This document shows, in pieces, positions 25,524-34,927 of a DNA stretch of 64,000 bases; within the stretch, counting starts at the first letter, position 1, and every line of letters begins with the position of its first letter. Position numbers and translations under genes: made by a program. Source of the DNA: Agitococcus sp. (GTDB lineage Bacteria; Pseudomonadota; Gammaproteobacteria; Pseudomonadales; Moraxellaceae); contig JAUSLJ010000046.1 of assembly GCA_030646715.1 (NCBI GenBank), positions 1-64,000 on the forward strand. Direction: 5' to 3'. The notes beneath the pieces were generated by a model that worked only from the letters and a program-made list of their open reading frames with translations, searched no databases and was not told the DNA's origin.

Positions 25524-26675
25524 CTAAAGTAGCAGTTTTTTGTGGGTGTGAATCGACATCAATACACCAAAGCCCGACATCAAAGTAATCATTGCTGTGC
25601 CACCATAACTAATAAAAGGTAGCGGTACACCAACGACGGGCAATATACCACTCACCATTCCTGCATTAACAAAGACATAAACAAAAAAAGATAAGGTAAT
25701 TGCGCCTGCCAACAAACGGCTATAAGAGTCACTAGCGGTGCTGGCTATATATAAGCAGCGAAAAATAATCGCGCCATACAACAACAACAAGACGATGATG
25801 CCCAGTAAGCCAAACTCTTCGGAATAAGTGGCAATAATAAAGTCGGTATGGCCTTCGGGTAAAAACTCCAAATGAGCTTGCGAACCATTGAGCCAACCTT
25901 TCCCCCAAAATCCGCCTGAGCCAATCGCAGTTTTGGATTGAATGATATTCCAGCCTGTGCCTAAAGGATCGGCTTCGGGATTGATAAGCGTAATCAGCCG
26001 TTGCCGTTGATAATCATGAAGAAAATGCCATGCCATAGGAGCAATGGCGGCAACCCCTGTTAACGCAAGGCCTAAAAACCACCACGGTAAACCCGCCATA
26101 AATAAGACAAAAAAACCACTACCCGCCACTAACAGAGCTGTGCCTAAATCGGGCTGACGGGCTATTAACGCAGCAGGAACGACAATAATGATAAAAGCAG
26201 TAGCAATCACTTTTAATGACGGCGGTAATACTCGTTTTGCTAAAAACCATGCCATCATCATCGGCATGGCTAATTTCATAAACTCGGAGGGTTGAAAACG
26301 AGTGACACCAGGAATCGTCAACCAACGTCTTGCCCCCATCGCTACCGTGCCAAATAACGCCACCATCACTAAAAGTCCGAGTACAGCAATATACATCCAC
26401 GGCGAGACACTTTGATAAAAACGTGGCGGGATTTGCGCTAAAAATAGCAAGACGCTTAAACCTAAAAAGAAACTCATGATTTGTTTAATCACTAAGTCCA
26501 GATTCGAGCCAGAAGCACTATATAGTTGGACAATTCCCATCAATGAAGCAAGACATAATAAGGTTAATAGCGGTAGATCAATATGCATTTTCAGCCAAAT
26601 ACTTTTCCGTAGTGGCTGCTCCATCGGATTGGCAGGCGCATGGCGTAAAAATTGGTATTGCTGACGTTTATTCAT
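25524..26675 (-). CDS. rodA: Rod-shape determining peptidoglycan glycosyltransferase RodA
   Basis: A 383-residue SEDS protein with about ten membrane helices. Signature stretches include QPDLGTALL, the SEDS arginine-rich loop after GSGFFVLFMAG, and FISYGGTAMITLMSGFGVLMS near the end. It polymerises lipid II during elongation together with PBP2 in the inner membrane. Its start overlaps the end of mrdA by 4 bases (ATGA), implying translational coupling. Confidence 0.97.
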   Translation of the reverse strand: MNKRQQYQFLRHAPANPMEQPLRKSIWLKMHIDLPLLTLLCLASLMGIVQLYSASGSNLDLVIKQIMSFFLGLSVLLFLAQIPPRFYQSVSPWMYIAVLGLLVMVALFGTVAMGARRWLTIPGVTRFQPSEFMKLAMPMMMAWFLAKRVLPPSLKVIATAFIIIVVPAALIARQPDLGTALLVAGSGFFVLFMAGLPWWFLGLALTGVAAIAPMAWHFLHDYQRQRLITLINPEADPLGTGWNIIQSKTAIGSGGFWGKGWLNGSQAHLEFLPEGHTDFIIATYSEEFGLLGIIVLLLLYGAIIFRCLYIASTASDSYSRLLAGAITLSFFVYVFVNAGMVSGILPVVGVPLPFISYGGTAMITLMSGFGVLMSIHTHKKLLL

Positions 26676-28606
26676 TCATCACCTGCGGAATTATCTTGGG
26701 TAGGAGATGGCGTTGTTTGCGTACTTGACTCGGTTGTGACGACAGGAAGATGGTTCATATTATGAATGACATAGTCAAAGACCACTTTTGCAATCGGGCC
26801 TGCGGTACTACTACCGTGTTTGCCATTTTCGACTAATACCGCCACTGCGACTTGAGGATTATTTACGGGCGCAAAGCCCATAAACCACGCATGGTCTAAA
26901 AAGCGTTCTTCCATGCCTTTTTCGTTGTAGCGTTGACCTTGTTTAATGCCTTTGACTTGCGCGGTACCTGTTTTACCTGCAATCTCATAACCCACTAATC
27001 CACGACGTAAGCCACCCGCAGTGCCACGACCATGCACCACATCACGCATCGCCGCGTGCATTAAGTCCCATTGACTGGCATCTCCTGAAAACTGGACTTG
27101 GCCATTGGGCGCATTTTGTATTTGATAAGGGGTCGCACCTTCACTTTTTTTCAACAGATGAGGGGTGATGTGTTTACCTTTGTTAGCCATAATCGCCGTA
27201 GCCATCGCCACTTGTAGTGGTGTGGCGGTAAAATAGCCTTGACCAATACCTACCGACAACATTTCACCCAAATACCAAGGAGCTTTTAAGGCTTTACGTT
27301 TCCATTCGATGGACGGCAACGTGCCACTTTTTTCGTTGACTAAATCTATCCCTGTTAATTGACCAAAGCCAAATTGCGCCATCCAATCGTGGAAGCGGTC
27401 AACACCCATACGGCTCGATAATTGATAAAAATAGGTATCACAAGAGATTTCAATAGCTCGATGTAAATTGACAATACCGTGACCGCCTTTTTTCCAATCA
27501 CGGAACATATGGCTATCACCAGGCAAATGATAAAAGCCAGGATCGCGAATTTTAAAGTCCCAATCGACTAAACCATAATGCAAACCACCCATGCCTTCAA
27601 ACGGTTTAATGGTTGAACCGGGAGGATAGATACCCTGAGACGCGCGGTTATACAGGGGTTTATCGGGATGTTCACGCCAATAGCTATACAGTGCGGAAGG
27701 TACGCCATTAACAAAAGGATTTGGGTCAAAACTGGGATTACTGACAAACGCTAACACGCCACCTGTACTGGGTTCGATGGCCACAATCGCACCACGACGA
27801 TTGCCGAGTTGCTCTTGGGCTAATTTTTGTAAGCCATAATCTAAATGCAGCGTTAAATCATCACCGCGTGTGGGAGCTGTACGCTGTAATAAACGTAATA
27901 CTTGGCCATGAGCATTCGCTTCAATATGTTGATAACCGGGGCGACCTTGTAAAATCTTTTCGTAGTATTTTTCAATTCCTGTTTTACCAATTAAATCCGT
28001 GCCCGCATAAATACTGGGGTCTAATTGTGTCACTTCTTTATCAGAGATACGGCCAACATAACCTAAAGCATGAGCGAATAATTCACCATAAGGATAATAA
28101 CGTGCCAATTTCACTTCAATATCGACACCCGAAAACTGAAATTTTACTTCGGCAAAACGGGCAATATCTTCTTCATTGAGATTGATTTTTAAGGTAATAA
28201 CATCATAACGATTGGCGATTTTAATGCGGTTTTTAATGCGGCTAATATCTTCGTCGCTGAGTTGAAAAATAGGAGTGATACGTTTGAGAGTGTCATCAAT
28301 ATCCCTTACATCTTGAAGATTCATAATGGCGGTAAAAACAGGTCGATTGTCGGCTAATAAAATACCGTTTCGATCATAAATATAGCCACGCGGCGGTGCA
28401 ATCGCTTGTAGTTTTACACGATTACTTTCGGCTTGGGTTTGGTAAGTTTCATATTGAATAATTTGCAAGTAGCCATAACGTATGACTAAAACACAAAAAG
28501 CAATAACGACAATAATACCCGAAAAAATAGCGCGACGACGAAAGATGTCGGCTTCTTCTTGTGAGTCTTTAAGTGGTACGGGTGTTGTCGGAGTAGGGCG
28601 ACGCAT
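26672..28606 (-). CDS. mrdA: Penicillin-binding protein 2 (MrdA)
   Basis: A 644-residue class B PBP with one N-terminal transmembrane helix (about 27-47), the non-catalytic dimerisation domain, and a transpeptidase domain with SxxK in PPGSTIKPFEG, SxD-type SCDTYFYQL and KTGTAQV. It cross-links peptidoglycan during elongation with RodA. Its C-terminus is Thr/Ser/Pro-rich, probably disordered. It heads the mrdA-rodA pair; a 90-base gap separates it from rlmH. Confidence 0.97.
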   Translation of the reverse strand: MRRPTPTTPVPLKDSQEEADIFRRRAIFSGIIVVIAFCVLVIRYGYLQIIQYETYQTQAESNRVKLQAIAPPRGYIYDRNGILLADNRPVFTAIMNLQDVRDIDDTLKRITPIFQLSDEDISRIKNRIKIANRYDVITLKINLNEEDIARFAEVKFQFSGVDIEVKLARYYPYGELFAHALGYVGRISDKEVTQLDPSIYAGTDLIGKTGIEKYYEKILQGRPGYQHIEANAHGQVLRLLQRTAPTRGDDLTLHLDYGLQKLAQEQLGNRRGAIVAIEPSTGGVLAFVSNPSFDPNPFVNGVPSALYSYWREHPDKPLYNRASQGIYPPGSTIKPFEGMGGLHYGLVDWDFKIRDPGFYHLPGDSHMFRDWKKGGHGIVNLHRAIEISCDTYFYQLSSRMGVDRFHDWMAQFGFGQLTGIDLVNEKSGTLPSIEWKRKALKAPWYLGEMLSVGIGQGYFTATPLQVAMATAIMANKGKHITPHLLKKSEGATPYQIQNAPNGQVQFSGDASQWDLMHAAMRDVVHGRGTAGGLRRGLVGYEIAGKTGTAQVKGIKQGQRYNEKGMEERFLDHAWFMGFAPVNNPQVAVAVLVENGKHGSSTAGPIAKVVFDYVIHNMNHLPVVTTESSTQTTPSPTQDNSAGDE

Positions 28607-28696
28607 AATTGTCTTTTGACTGGAGCAAAGTGTTGGGCATTTTGTGGGACAACGAGCCGAATCTCAAGCCTTTATTGTTAACTTATGATGGCGAGC

Positions 28697-29164
28697 TTAA
28701 CGATGATAGGGATGACCTTTTAATAACGTCCATGCCCGATACAGTTGCTCGGCCAAGACAATTCTGACTAAAGGATGGGGCAGTGTTAACGGCGAGAGTG
28801 ACCAAAGTGATTCTGCTCGTTTAAGTACATCTTTACTCAGTCCATCAGGCCCGCCGACTAACAGGCAAATATTTTTGCCACCTTGCAGCCAGTCGGTCAT
28901 GTGTTGGCTTAACGCTTCGGTAGAATGCTCTTTACCGCCGACTTCCAACGCAATCACTCGTTCGTTAACATGAATAGCAGCAAGCAGGGCTTCACCTTCT
29001 TGCGCTTTCATTTTGTCAACATCACTATTTTTGGTGCGTTTAGCGGCAGGAATTTCGACCAACTCTAAACGCACATCATCCGTCAATCGTTTGGCGTAAT
29101 CTAAATAACCTGTGGTGACCCAGTCAGGCATTTTTTGACCGACGGCTAATAAGCGAATACGCAT
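28697..29164 (-). CDS. rlmH: 23S rRNA pseudouridine1915 N3-methyltransferase RlmH
   Basis: A 155-residue SPOUT methyltransferase. The knot region carries [13 protein letters not shown] and the closing [18 protein letters not shown], family signatures. It methylates pseudouridine 1915 in helix 69 of 23S rRNA. The gene starts 3 bases after rsfS ends. Confidence 0.97.
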   Translation of the reverse strand: MRIRLLAVGQKMPDWVTTGYLDYAKRLTDDVRLELVEIPAAKRTKNSDVDKMKAQEGEALLAAIHVNERVIALEVGGKEHSTEALSQHMTDWLQGGKNICLLVGGPDGLSKDVLKRAESLWSLSPLTLPHPLVRIVLAEQLYRAWTLLKGHPYHR

Positions 29165-29167
29165 AGC

Positions 29168-29524
29168 TTAGGCGTTAGCTTTGTTTTCGGGTAGGCGTGT
29201 CCACAGACGTTCTAAGTCATAGAAGTTACGCGTAACGGGTAACATCACATGAACGATGACACCTGCTAAATCCACTAAAATCCAGTCAGAATCACGTTCG
29301 CCTTCAACGCCGAGGGGTTTAAAACCCGCTTCTTTGGATTTAACGACGACATTATCGGCGAGTGCTTTAACGTGACGGGTGGATGTACCACTGGCAATCA
29401 CCATGTAATCTGCAATGCCTGTTAAAGAACGGACATCTAAACTCAGGACATTAACGGCTTTAATGTCGGCAAGCGCATCTAAAACAACGGCAAGGATTTG
29501 TTCGGAAATGTTGTCAGCTTTCAT
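29168..29524 (-). CDS. rsfS: Ribosomal silencing factor RsfS
   Basis: ATG 29524 (opening MKADNISEQ) is preferred; the longer reading frame to 29680 runs back through nadD. The 118-residue protein shows IADYMVIASGTS and GEGERDSDWILVD-type motifs of the RsfS/Iojap family. It binds ribosomal protein L14 and blocks subunit joining in starvation. Its start overlaps the last codons of nadD. Confidence 0.95.
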   Translation of the reverse strand: MKADNISEQILAVVLDALADIKAVNVLSLDVRSLTGIADYMVIASGTSTRHVKALADNVVVKSKEAGFKPLGVEGERDSDWILVDLAGVIVHVMLPVTRNFYDLERLWTRLPENKANA

Positions 29525-30170
29525 TCGTCGCTGTAGCTCCGTAGAGGTGATGAAGTTGAATATAGGCGGCAACGCGGGGTGGCAACGTTGCAGAGGTATT
29601 TTGTCCGAGGGCAAGACGCGCACGAATATCGGTGCTGCTGACTGCATGGGGTTGTGTTGCGACAAAATAAACCAAACCATGAGTCTGATATTCTAGCAGT
29701 AGTCGGTCATTGCACCTACGATTATTCAACCATGCCTGTAATTCTGTACGGAATTGCGCGTCATAATCAGGCCTAGAGACCACAATCAGATGGGCAAAGT
29801 CCGTTAATTGTTGCCAATCACGCCATTTTGGTAGGCTGAGAAAACTATCCATGCCCATAATTAAAGCTAACGATTGCTGTGTTCCGTATTGCGTTCTTAG
29901 GCAGCGTAAGGTGTCAATAGTGTAGGAGGGCTGTGGTCTGTGCAGCTCTTGTTCATCTATAGCAAAGACGCTGTCATCCTGAATCGCGAGTTTTAACATG
30001 GCGACTCGATGCAGACTGGCCAATGATTGCTGTTTTAACGGAGATAAAGCCGTAGGCAAAAATACCAGTTTTGCCAGTGCAAAAACATCGACTAATTCGC
30101 GTGCTGTGGCTAAATGACCTTGGTGAATCGGGTCAAAAGAGCCACCAAAATAAGCAATGAGTTTACTCAT
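29514..30170 (-). CDS. nadD: Nicotinate-nucleotide adenylyltransferase NadD
   Basis: ATG 30170 is chosen over the TTG one codon earlier. The nucleotidyltransferase signature is YFGGSFDPIHQGHL, with the HxGH motif and, near the C-terminus, SSTDIRARL. It makes nicotinate adenine dinucleotide in NAD synthesis. The end overlaps rsfS, typical of the conserved gene pair. Confidence 0.96.
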   Translation of the reverse strand: MSKLIAYFGGSFDPIHQGHLATARELVDVFALAKLVFLPTALSPLKQQSLASLHRVAMLKLAIQDDSVFAIDEQELHRPQPSYTIDTLRCLRTQYGTQQSLALIMGMDSFLSLPKWRDWQQLTDFAHLIVVSRPDYDAQFRTELQAWLNNRRCNDRLLLEYQTHGLVYFVATQPHAVSSTDIRARLALGQNTSATLPPRVAAYIQLHHLYGATATNES

Positions 30171-30176
30171 CAACGA

Positions 30177-31019
30177 TTACAACCGAGCCAACAATTCCAT
30201 TTTTTTGCTGGTGAATTCTTCTTCCGTCAAAATAGCACGGTTACGAAGGTCTGCCAGTTTATCAATCATCGCGAAAATATCGTTTTCGGCGGTGTTATTG
30301 ACGGGTGGCTGTATATTGGCTGTGGGTGCGTTGAAAGAAGTATTGCTGGATGTATTATTCGTCGTCGTTGGTGTTACACCATCAACAGAAATAATGGGCA
30401 AACTACCGACATCAATCAAACCGTATTGGCTAGAAAAACTCAGCGAACCACCGTAAGACTGTTGTTGCGAAAAACCACCAATTTGATGGTCTAAAGTGTC
30501 ATACACCGTCACTCGACCATTCACTTCAATCACTAAACGCCGAGCTTGGGCAAAGTACGCATAACGCACGCCATTTTGCGCGCCTGTACTATTCGGCCAA
30601 CGCAAATCATTTGGCCACCAGTCCGAAGATGTTCCTGCAACAAATAAACTGGCTGATGAAGTAGGGTTATTACTATTATTTTGGCCGCTGTAGTTGCTTT
30701 GTTGTTGGTCATTTTGACTTTGCGATTGAAAACTACCACTACGCAATAAATCGGGTTGATTCGCGACTAATTGCGCCAATTCCGAACACAAATTATTGAC
30801 ACGACCTTTAAGATAGTTATTAAACATATCTGAAACCATCGTCATGCCACCACTCATCCATTGGCCTGAACCACTGAATTCAGGGTGGTTAAATTGCGCC
30901 ATACTGCCATTGCCGTTAATGACTGATTCCAACATGCTTAAAACGGCATTGGAGCTAAAACCATGACGTTGAGCAATATTGTCGATGGTTTGTTGTCCCT
31001 GAGGGGATAGTTGTTGCAT
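30177..31019 (-). CDS. SHOCT-domain protein of unknown function
   Basis: ATG 31019 has GAGG 9 bases upstream. The N-terminal helical part (SPQGQQTIDNIAQRHGFSS) is followed by a Gln/Ser/Asn-rich linker (about 97-130), a beta-rich segment with WWPNDLRWPNS and VRYAYFAQARRLVIEV, another Thr/Asn-rich linker, and a C-terminal SHOCT domain (IDKLADLRNRAILTEEEFTSKK). SHOCT is a short two-helix domain thought to mediate interactions. It is 3-6 bases upstream of nadD, so part of the same operon. Function unknown. Confidence 0.75.
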   Translation of the reverse strand: MQQLSPQGQQTIDNIAQRHGFSSNAVLSMLESVINGNGSMAQFNHPEFSGSGQWMSGGMTMVSDMFNNYLKGRVNNLCSELAQLVANQPDLLRSGSFQSQSQNDQQQSNYSGQNNSNNPTSSASLFVAGTSSDWWPNDLRWPNSTGAQNGVRYAYFAQARRLVIEVNGRVTVYDTLDHQIGGFSQQQSYGGSLSFSSQYGLIDVGSLPIISVDGVTPTTTNNTSSNTSFNAPTANIQPPVNNTAENDIFAMIDKLADLRNRAILTEEEFTSKKMELLARL

Positions 31020-31072
31020 GATGTTTTTCCTCAACTATTAAGCGGAAAGGCAGTGGTTATAACTTGCGTTTA

Positions 31073-32326
31073 TCAACCCCGAATATGCCCATCCCCTAAC
31101 ACCACCCATTTTTGCGAAGTCAAACCTTCTAAACCGACAGGGCCACGCGCATGAATTTTGTCGGTAGAAATACCAATTTCAGCCCCTAAACCGTATTCAA
31201 AGCCATCGGCAAAACGGGTAGATGCATTAACAATCACTGAGCTAGAATCTACTTCCGCTAAGAAACGACGGGCTTTAGTGTAATTTTCAGTGACAATGGA
31301 ATCGGTGTGATGCGAGCCATATTTGTTAATATGGTCAATCGCTTCGTCTAAACCACTAACAATTTTAATCGCAAGAACGGGGGCAAGATATTCTTCATAC
31401 CAGTCTTGTTCGTTGGCTAAAGTGCAATCCAACATTGCAGCAGTGCGCACACAGCCACGCAGTTCTACGCCTTTATCACCATACAATGCAGCCAATTGTG
31501 GCAATACTTCTTCGGCAATAGGAGTATCTACCAGTAAAGTTTCCATGGCGTTACAGACACCATAACGATGTGTTTTGGCATTCACAGCAATAATAATGGC
31601 TTTGCTGAGATTGGCTTCACGGTCAATAAAGACGTGGCAATTACCATCTAAGTGTTTAATCACAGGTACACGCGCTTCTTTACTGACACGCTCAATTAAA
31701 CTTTTGCCACCGCGAGGTACAATCACATCCACGTAATCAGGCATGGTAATTAATTCACCAACAGCGGCACGGTCAGTAGTGGAGACTACTTGCACGGCAG
31801 TCGCAGGTAAATTAGCTGCCGTTAAGCCTTGTTGAATACACAACGCAATCGCTTGATTGGAATGAATGGCTTCTGAGCCGCCGCGTAAAATAGTGGCATT
31901 ACCCGACTTTAAACACAAAGCTGCCGCTTCTAAAGTGACATTCGGGCGTGACTCATAAATGATACCAATCACACCTAAAGGCACGCGCATTTTTCCGACT
32001 TGAATCCCACTAGGGCGGTAGGCTAAATCAGTTATCACACCGACAGGGTCAGTCAAAGCAATCACTTGTTGCAAACCTTCCAACATTCCTGCAAATCGAC
32101 TAGGAGTTAACTCTAAACGATCTAACAGGGCGGCATCTAAACCATTCGCTTTTCCACTAGCCATATCTTTAGCGTTTGCCGCTAACACGTCCGCTTGATT
32201 AGCTTCTAAAGCATGATAAATCGCGAGTAATGCGGCGTTTTTGGCGTTGGTGGTTGCACGAGCAATATGGCGAGAGGCGGCACGGGCATCTCGTCCTAAG
32301 GATTGCATGTATTCCTGAACGTTCAT
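31073..32326 (-). CDS. proA: Gamma-glutamyl phosphate reductase ProA
   Basis: A 417-residue aldehyde-dehydrogenase-fold enzyme. The catalytic cysteine lies in [13 protein letters not shown] and [10 protein letters not shown] and GGSEAIHSN are family signatures. It reduces gamma-glutamyl phosphate to the semialdehyde in proline synthesis. It heads the minus-strand run leading to nadD and the wall genes. No strong Shine-Dalgarno precedes the chosen start; a second in-frame ATG six codons on has AGGA nearby. Confidence 0.97.
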   Translation of the reverse strand: MNVQEYMQSLGRDARAASRHIARATTNAKNAALLAIYHALEANQADVLAANAKDMASGKANGLDAALLDRLELTPSRFAGMLEGLQQVIALTDPVGVITDLAYRPSGIQVGKMRVPLGVIGIIYESRPNVTLEAAALCLKSGNATILRGGSEAIHSNQAIALCIQQGLTAANLPATAVQVVSTTDRAAVGELITMPDYVDVIVPRGGKSLIERVSKEARVPVIKHLDGNCHVFIDREANLSKAIIIAVNAKTHRYGVCNAMETLLVDTPIAEEVLPQLAALYGDKGVELRGCVRTAAMLDCTLANEQDWYEEYLAPVLAIKIVSGLDEAIDHINKYGSHHTDSIVTENYTKARRFLAEVDSSSVIVNASTRFADGFEYGLGAEIGISTDKIHARGPVGLEGLTSQKWVVLGDGHIRG

Positions 32327-32447
32327 GGGGAGTCTTAACCTAAAAATAAATTTACTATGGTGCGATTATACGCTTAAGCAAGAAGTCACTGCACTATCTT
32401 ACTCAAGCTTCCCGTGAGATTAGCCGCGTGATAGTCTGTCCCGAAAT

Positions 32448-32462
32448 GACAATTATATTGTC
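32448..32462. repeat. Small palindrome upstream of the flavin monooxygenase
   Basis: GACAAT-TAT-ATTGTC, perfect 6-bp arms, 132 bases before the start of the flavin monooxygenase and also within the proA upstream region. ATTGGTA...TGCCAAT (about 32517-32536) is a second imperfect one. Candidate operators only. Confidence 0.3.
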
Positions 32463-32593
32463 CTAAAAGCCTGTACACATTTGTATCTTATGTCTTTATT
32501 ATGCGTAGAGTCGCTAATTGGTATTGTCGTGCCAATATGACCACGCCATTAAGGATTGATTGCTATTTAAACCATAATTGTTAGGGTAAATTT

Positions 32594-34042
32594 ATGCCAA
32601 GTGAACATTTTGATGTGTTAATTGTCGGTGCTGGTCTTTCGGGGATTGGCGCTGCGTATCATTTACAAAAAGAATGTCCTAATAAAAGTTATGCCATCAT
32701 TGAGCGTCGTCAAGCCATTGGCGGTACATGGGATTTATTCCGTTACCCTGGCATTCGTTCTGATTCCGATATGTTTACCTTAGGCTATAACTTTAAGCCG
32801 TGGACAAATCCTAAAGCCATTGCCGATGGCCCTTCCATCCGTAAATATGTCCAAGAAACCGCTCGTGAAAATGGTATTGATAAAAAAATCCGTTATGGCT
32901 TGCGAGTGCGTACTGCGTCATGGTCGAGTAAAACAGCGACTTGGACGGTAGAAGCTGAGCGTGAGCCATCAGGCGAAGTAGTTGAATTTACTTGTAATTT
33001 CTTGCAGATGTGTAGTGGTTATTACAATTATGATAAAGGCTATACGCCAGACTTTGCAGGCATTGAAAACTATAAAGGACAAGTTGTACATCCACAAAAA
33101 TGGACGGAAGATATCGATTATGCAAACAAAAAAGTGGTGATTATTGGTAGTGGTGCAACGGCTGTGACACTTTTACCAGCAATGACCGATAAAGCTGCGC
33201 ATGTCACCATGCTACAACGCTCGCCAACTTACGTCATTTCTGTGCCTGAGCAAGACATTATTTCCAATAAATTACGTCGTTTTCTGCCTGAAAAAATTGT
33301 TTATCGTTTGGCTCGTACCCGTAATGTCGGTTTGACGATGATGTTTTATAACTTGAGCCGTGAAAAGCCAAAGTTAGTGCGTCGCTTTTTGTTGGGGCAA
33401 ATCCGTCGTCAATTGGGCAAAGATTATGATATGACGCATTTTTCGCCTAAATATAATCCTTGGGATGAGCGTGTTTGTGCCGTTCCCAATGGTGATTTAT
33501 TTAAAGTGATTCGGCAGGGTAAAGCGTCGGTTGTTACCGATCATATTGACCACTTTACTGAGCATGGCATTTTATTGAAGTCAGGAAAAGAGTTAGAAGC
33601 GGATATGGTGGTCACGGCTACAGGGCTTAACTTGCAAATGTTTGGTGGTATGGCGGTGACCGTTGATGGTAAAGCCATAGAAATTGGTAAAACCATGAAC
33701 TATAAAGGTGCTATGTTCCGTGATGTGCCTAACTTAGCAATGACCTTTGGTTATACCAATGCTTCGTGGACACTGAAAGCGGATTTAACCAGTGAGTTTG
33801 TCTGTCGTTTATTAAATACGATGGATAAAAAAGGATTAAAACAGTGTACGCCGCGCAACTCAGACCCTTCTGTTGTTGAGGAGAGCTTCCTTAATTTAGC
33901 GTCAGGTTACATTCAACGTGCTGCTGCAAATTTGCCGAAGCAAGGTAATAAGTCACCGTGGAAGCTGTATCAAAACTACGCACTTGATATGGCGATGCTG
34001 CGTTTTGGCTCGGTAGATGATGGGGTAATGGTGTTTTCGTAA
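32594..34042 (+). CDS. Flavin-containing / Baeyer-Villiger-type monooxygenase
   Basis: A 482-residue flavoprotein with the FAD site GAGLSG (10-15), the GTW(D) segment RRQAIGGTWDLFRYPG, a second nucleotide site IGSGATAVTL (about 195), and YKGQVVHPQKW, a variant of the Baeyer-Villiger/FMO fingerprint FxGxxxHxxxW. It would insert oxygen into ketones or oxidise heteroatoms using NADPH. The genomic setting (separate unit) gives no substrate clue. It ends at a perfect hairpin repeat. Confidence 0.85.
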   Translation: MPSEHFDVLIVGAGLSGIGAAYHLQKECPNKSYAIIERRQAIGGTWDLFRYPGIRSDSDMFTLGYNFKPWTNPKAIADGPSIRKYVQETARENGIDKKIRYGLRVRTASWSSKTATWTVEAEREPSGEVVEFTCNFLQMCSGYYNYDKGYTPDFAGIENYKGQVVHPQKWTEDIDYANKKVVIIGSGATAVTLLPAMTDKAAHVTMLQRSPTYVISVPEQDIISNKLRRFLPEKIVYRLARTRNVGLTMMFYNLSREKPKLVRRFLLGQIRRQLGKDYDMTHFSPKYNPWDERVCAVPNGDLFKVIRQGKASVVTDHIDHFTEHGILLKSGKELEADMVVTATGLNLQMFGGMAVTVDGKAIEIGKTMNYKGAMFRDVPNLAMTFGYTNASWTLKADLTSEFVCRLLNTMDKKGLKQCTPRNSDPSVVEESFLNLASGYIQRAAANLPKQGNKSPWKLYQNYALDMAMLRFGSVDDGVMVFS

Positions 34043-34045
34043 TTT

Positions 34046-34073
34046 TGTAGGGGCGAATTTATTCGCCCCTACA
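34046..34073. repeat. Perfect 13-bp hairpin repeat after the monooxygenase gene
   Basis: TGTAGGGGCGAAT and ATTCGCCCCTACA flank TT. A GTAGGGGCGAAT-type palindrome is a well-known dispersed element in bacteria. No T-tract follows, though it may still help terminate transcripts. Confidence 0.7.
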
Positions 34074-34079
34074 GAAGGT

Positions 34080-34108
34080 TGTTGAGGCAGGTGCAAAATC
34101 TGCCTCAA
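34080..34108. terminator. Hairpin at the 3' end of the TMEM165-family gene
   Basis: GTTGAGGCAG pairs with CTGCCTCAAC around a 9-base loop, 7 bases beyond the minus-strand stop codon. T-tract is weak on either strand. Confidence 0.45.
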
Positions 34109-34114
34109 CGCTTG

Positions 34115-34687
34115 TTATAATAATCCGTCTTTACCTAAAAGCACCAACACGCCAATCAATGCAAAAATGGCTGCGGCAACCGCATGAATCCAACGGATTG
34201 GCAATTTTTGTGCAAAATGATTACCTAAATACACCGCAGGAACGTTGGCTAACATCATGCCCAAGGTTGTGCCTGCAATCACCCAAACAAATTCAGAAGC
34301 ATATTTAGCACTTAATGCGACGGTGGCAATTTGTGTTTTATCACCCATTTCCGCTAAAAAGAAAGCAATAACCGTTGTACCAAATACGCCAAAACGGAGG
34401 GTCTGTTCTTCTTCCTCGTCAATTTTATCGGGTACTAAAATCCAAGCTGCCATCAGGATAAAAGAAACACCTAATATCCAGCGCATATTTTCAGCACCAA
34501 TCAAATGCGTAATCCACATGCCCGCTGCACCCGCAAAGGCATGATTGACAATAGTAGCAACAAAAATACCCGCAACGATGGGCAAGGGTTGGCGAAAACG
34601 GGCGGCAAGTAAAAAAGCGAGAAGTTGCGTTTTGTCACCCATTTCAGCAAGGGCAACGAGAGCAGTAGCGATTAGAAAAGCGTTCAT
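34115..34687 (-). CDS. TMEM165/GDT1-family cation (Mn) transporter
   Basis: A 190-residue protein with about six membrane helices arranged as two repeats, each with the signature EMGDKT (residues 15-20 and 113-118). Family members move Mn/Ca out of the cytoplasm; the bacterial proteins act as Mn exporters. The yybP-ykoY Mn riboswitch directly upstream strongly supports a Mn-efflux role. It is a single gene; RBS is not strong, consistent with riboswitch control. Confidence 0.92.
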   Translation of the reverse strand: MNAFLIATALVALAEMGDKTQLLAFLLAARFRQPLPIVAGIFVATIVNHAFAGAAGMWITHLIGAENMRWILGVSFILMAAWILVPDKIDEEEEQTLRFGVFGTTVIAFFLAEMGDKTQIATVALSAKYASEFVWVIAGTTLGMMLANVPAVYLGNHFAQKLPIRWIHAVAAAIFALIGVLVLLGKDGLL

Positions 34688-34739
34688 GATGGTCTTCCGA
34701 GTCGGCGCGTTTTACCCATGACTTGCTGCATCTGGCCGA

Positions 34740-34865
34740 CTCACGGCAGATGAACAAGTCAAAGGTCTGGTCAGGCCGAGGCTGCAAATGCCATGTTCTG
34801 TTGAACAAGTATGTTGACATTTGCCAGTCAGTATTGGCTACTGACAGCGACTACTCCCCAATGAC
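34740..34865 (-). ncRNA. yybP-ykoY manganese riboswitch
   Basis: On the minus strand the leader reads GGGGAGTAG, later GTCAACATACT, and then CCAGACCTTTGAC, the three conserved blocks of the yybP-ykoY family in order. They lie upstream of the TMEM165 gene, a known target of this riboswitch. Downstream a CATCTG...CCAGATG hairpin and a long-range GAGTCGG/CCGACTC pairing (to about 34702) probably form the expression platform. Confidence 0.9.
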
Positions 34866-34927
34866 AGCATGAATCATAGCAGGAAATTCCCTATTTCAGC
34901 AAATTACCCTCTCATAGCATCTACAAC

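Noticed and set aside
29525-29680. A longer rsfS reading frame
   Set aside because: It runs back through the nadD coding region in another frame; the shorter ATG fits the family length.
34046-34073. Strong hairpin as terminator of the monooxygenase
   Set aside because: No T-tract; better classed as a dispersed palindromic repeat that may still influence 3' ends.
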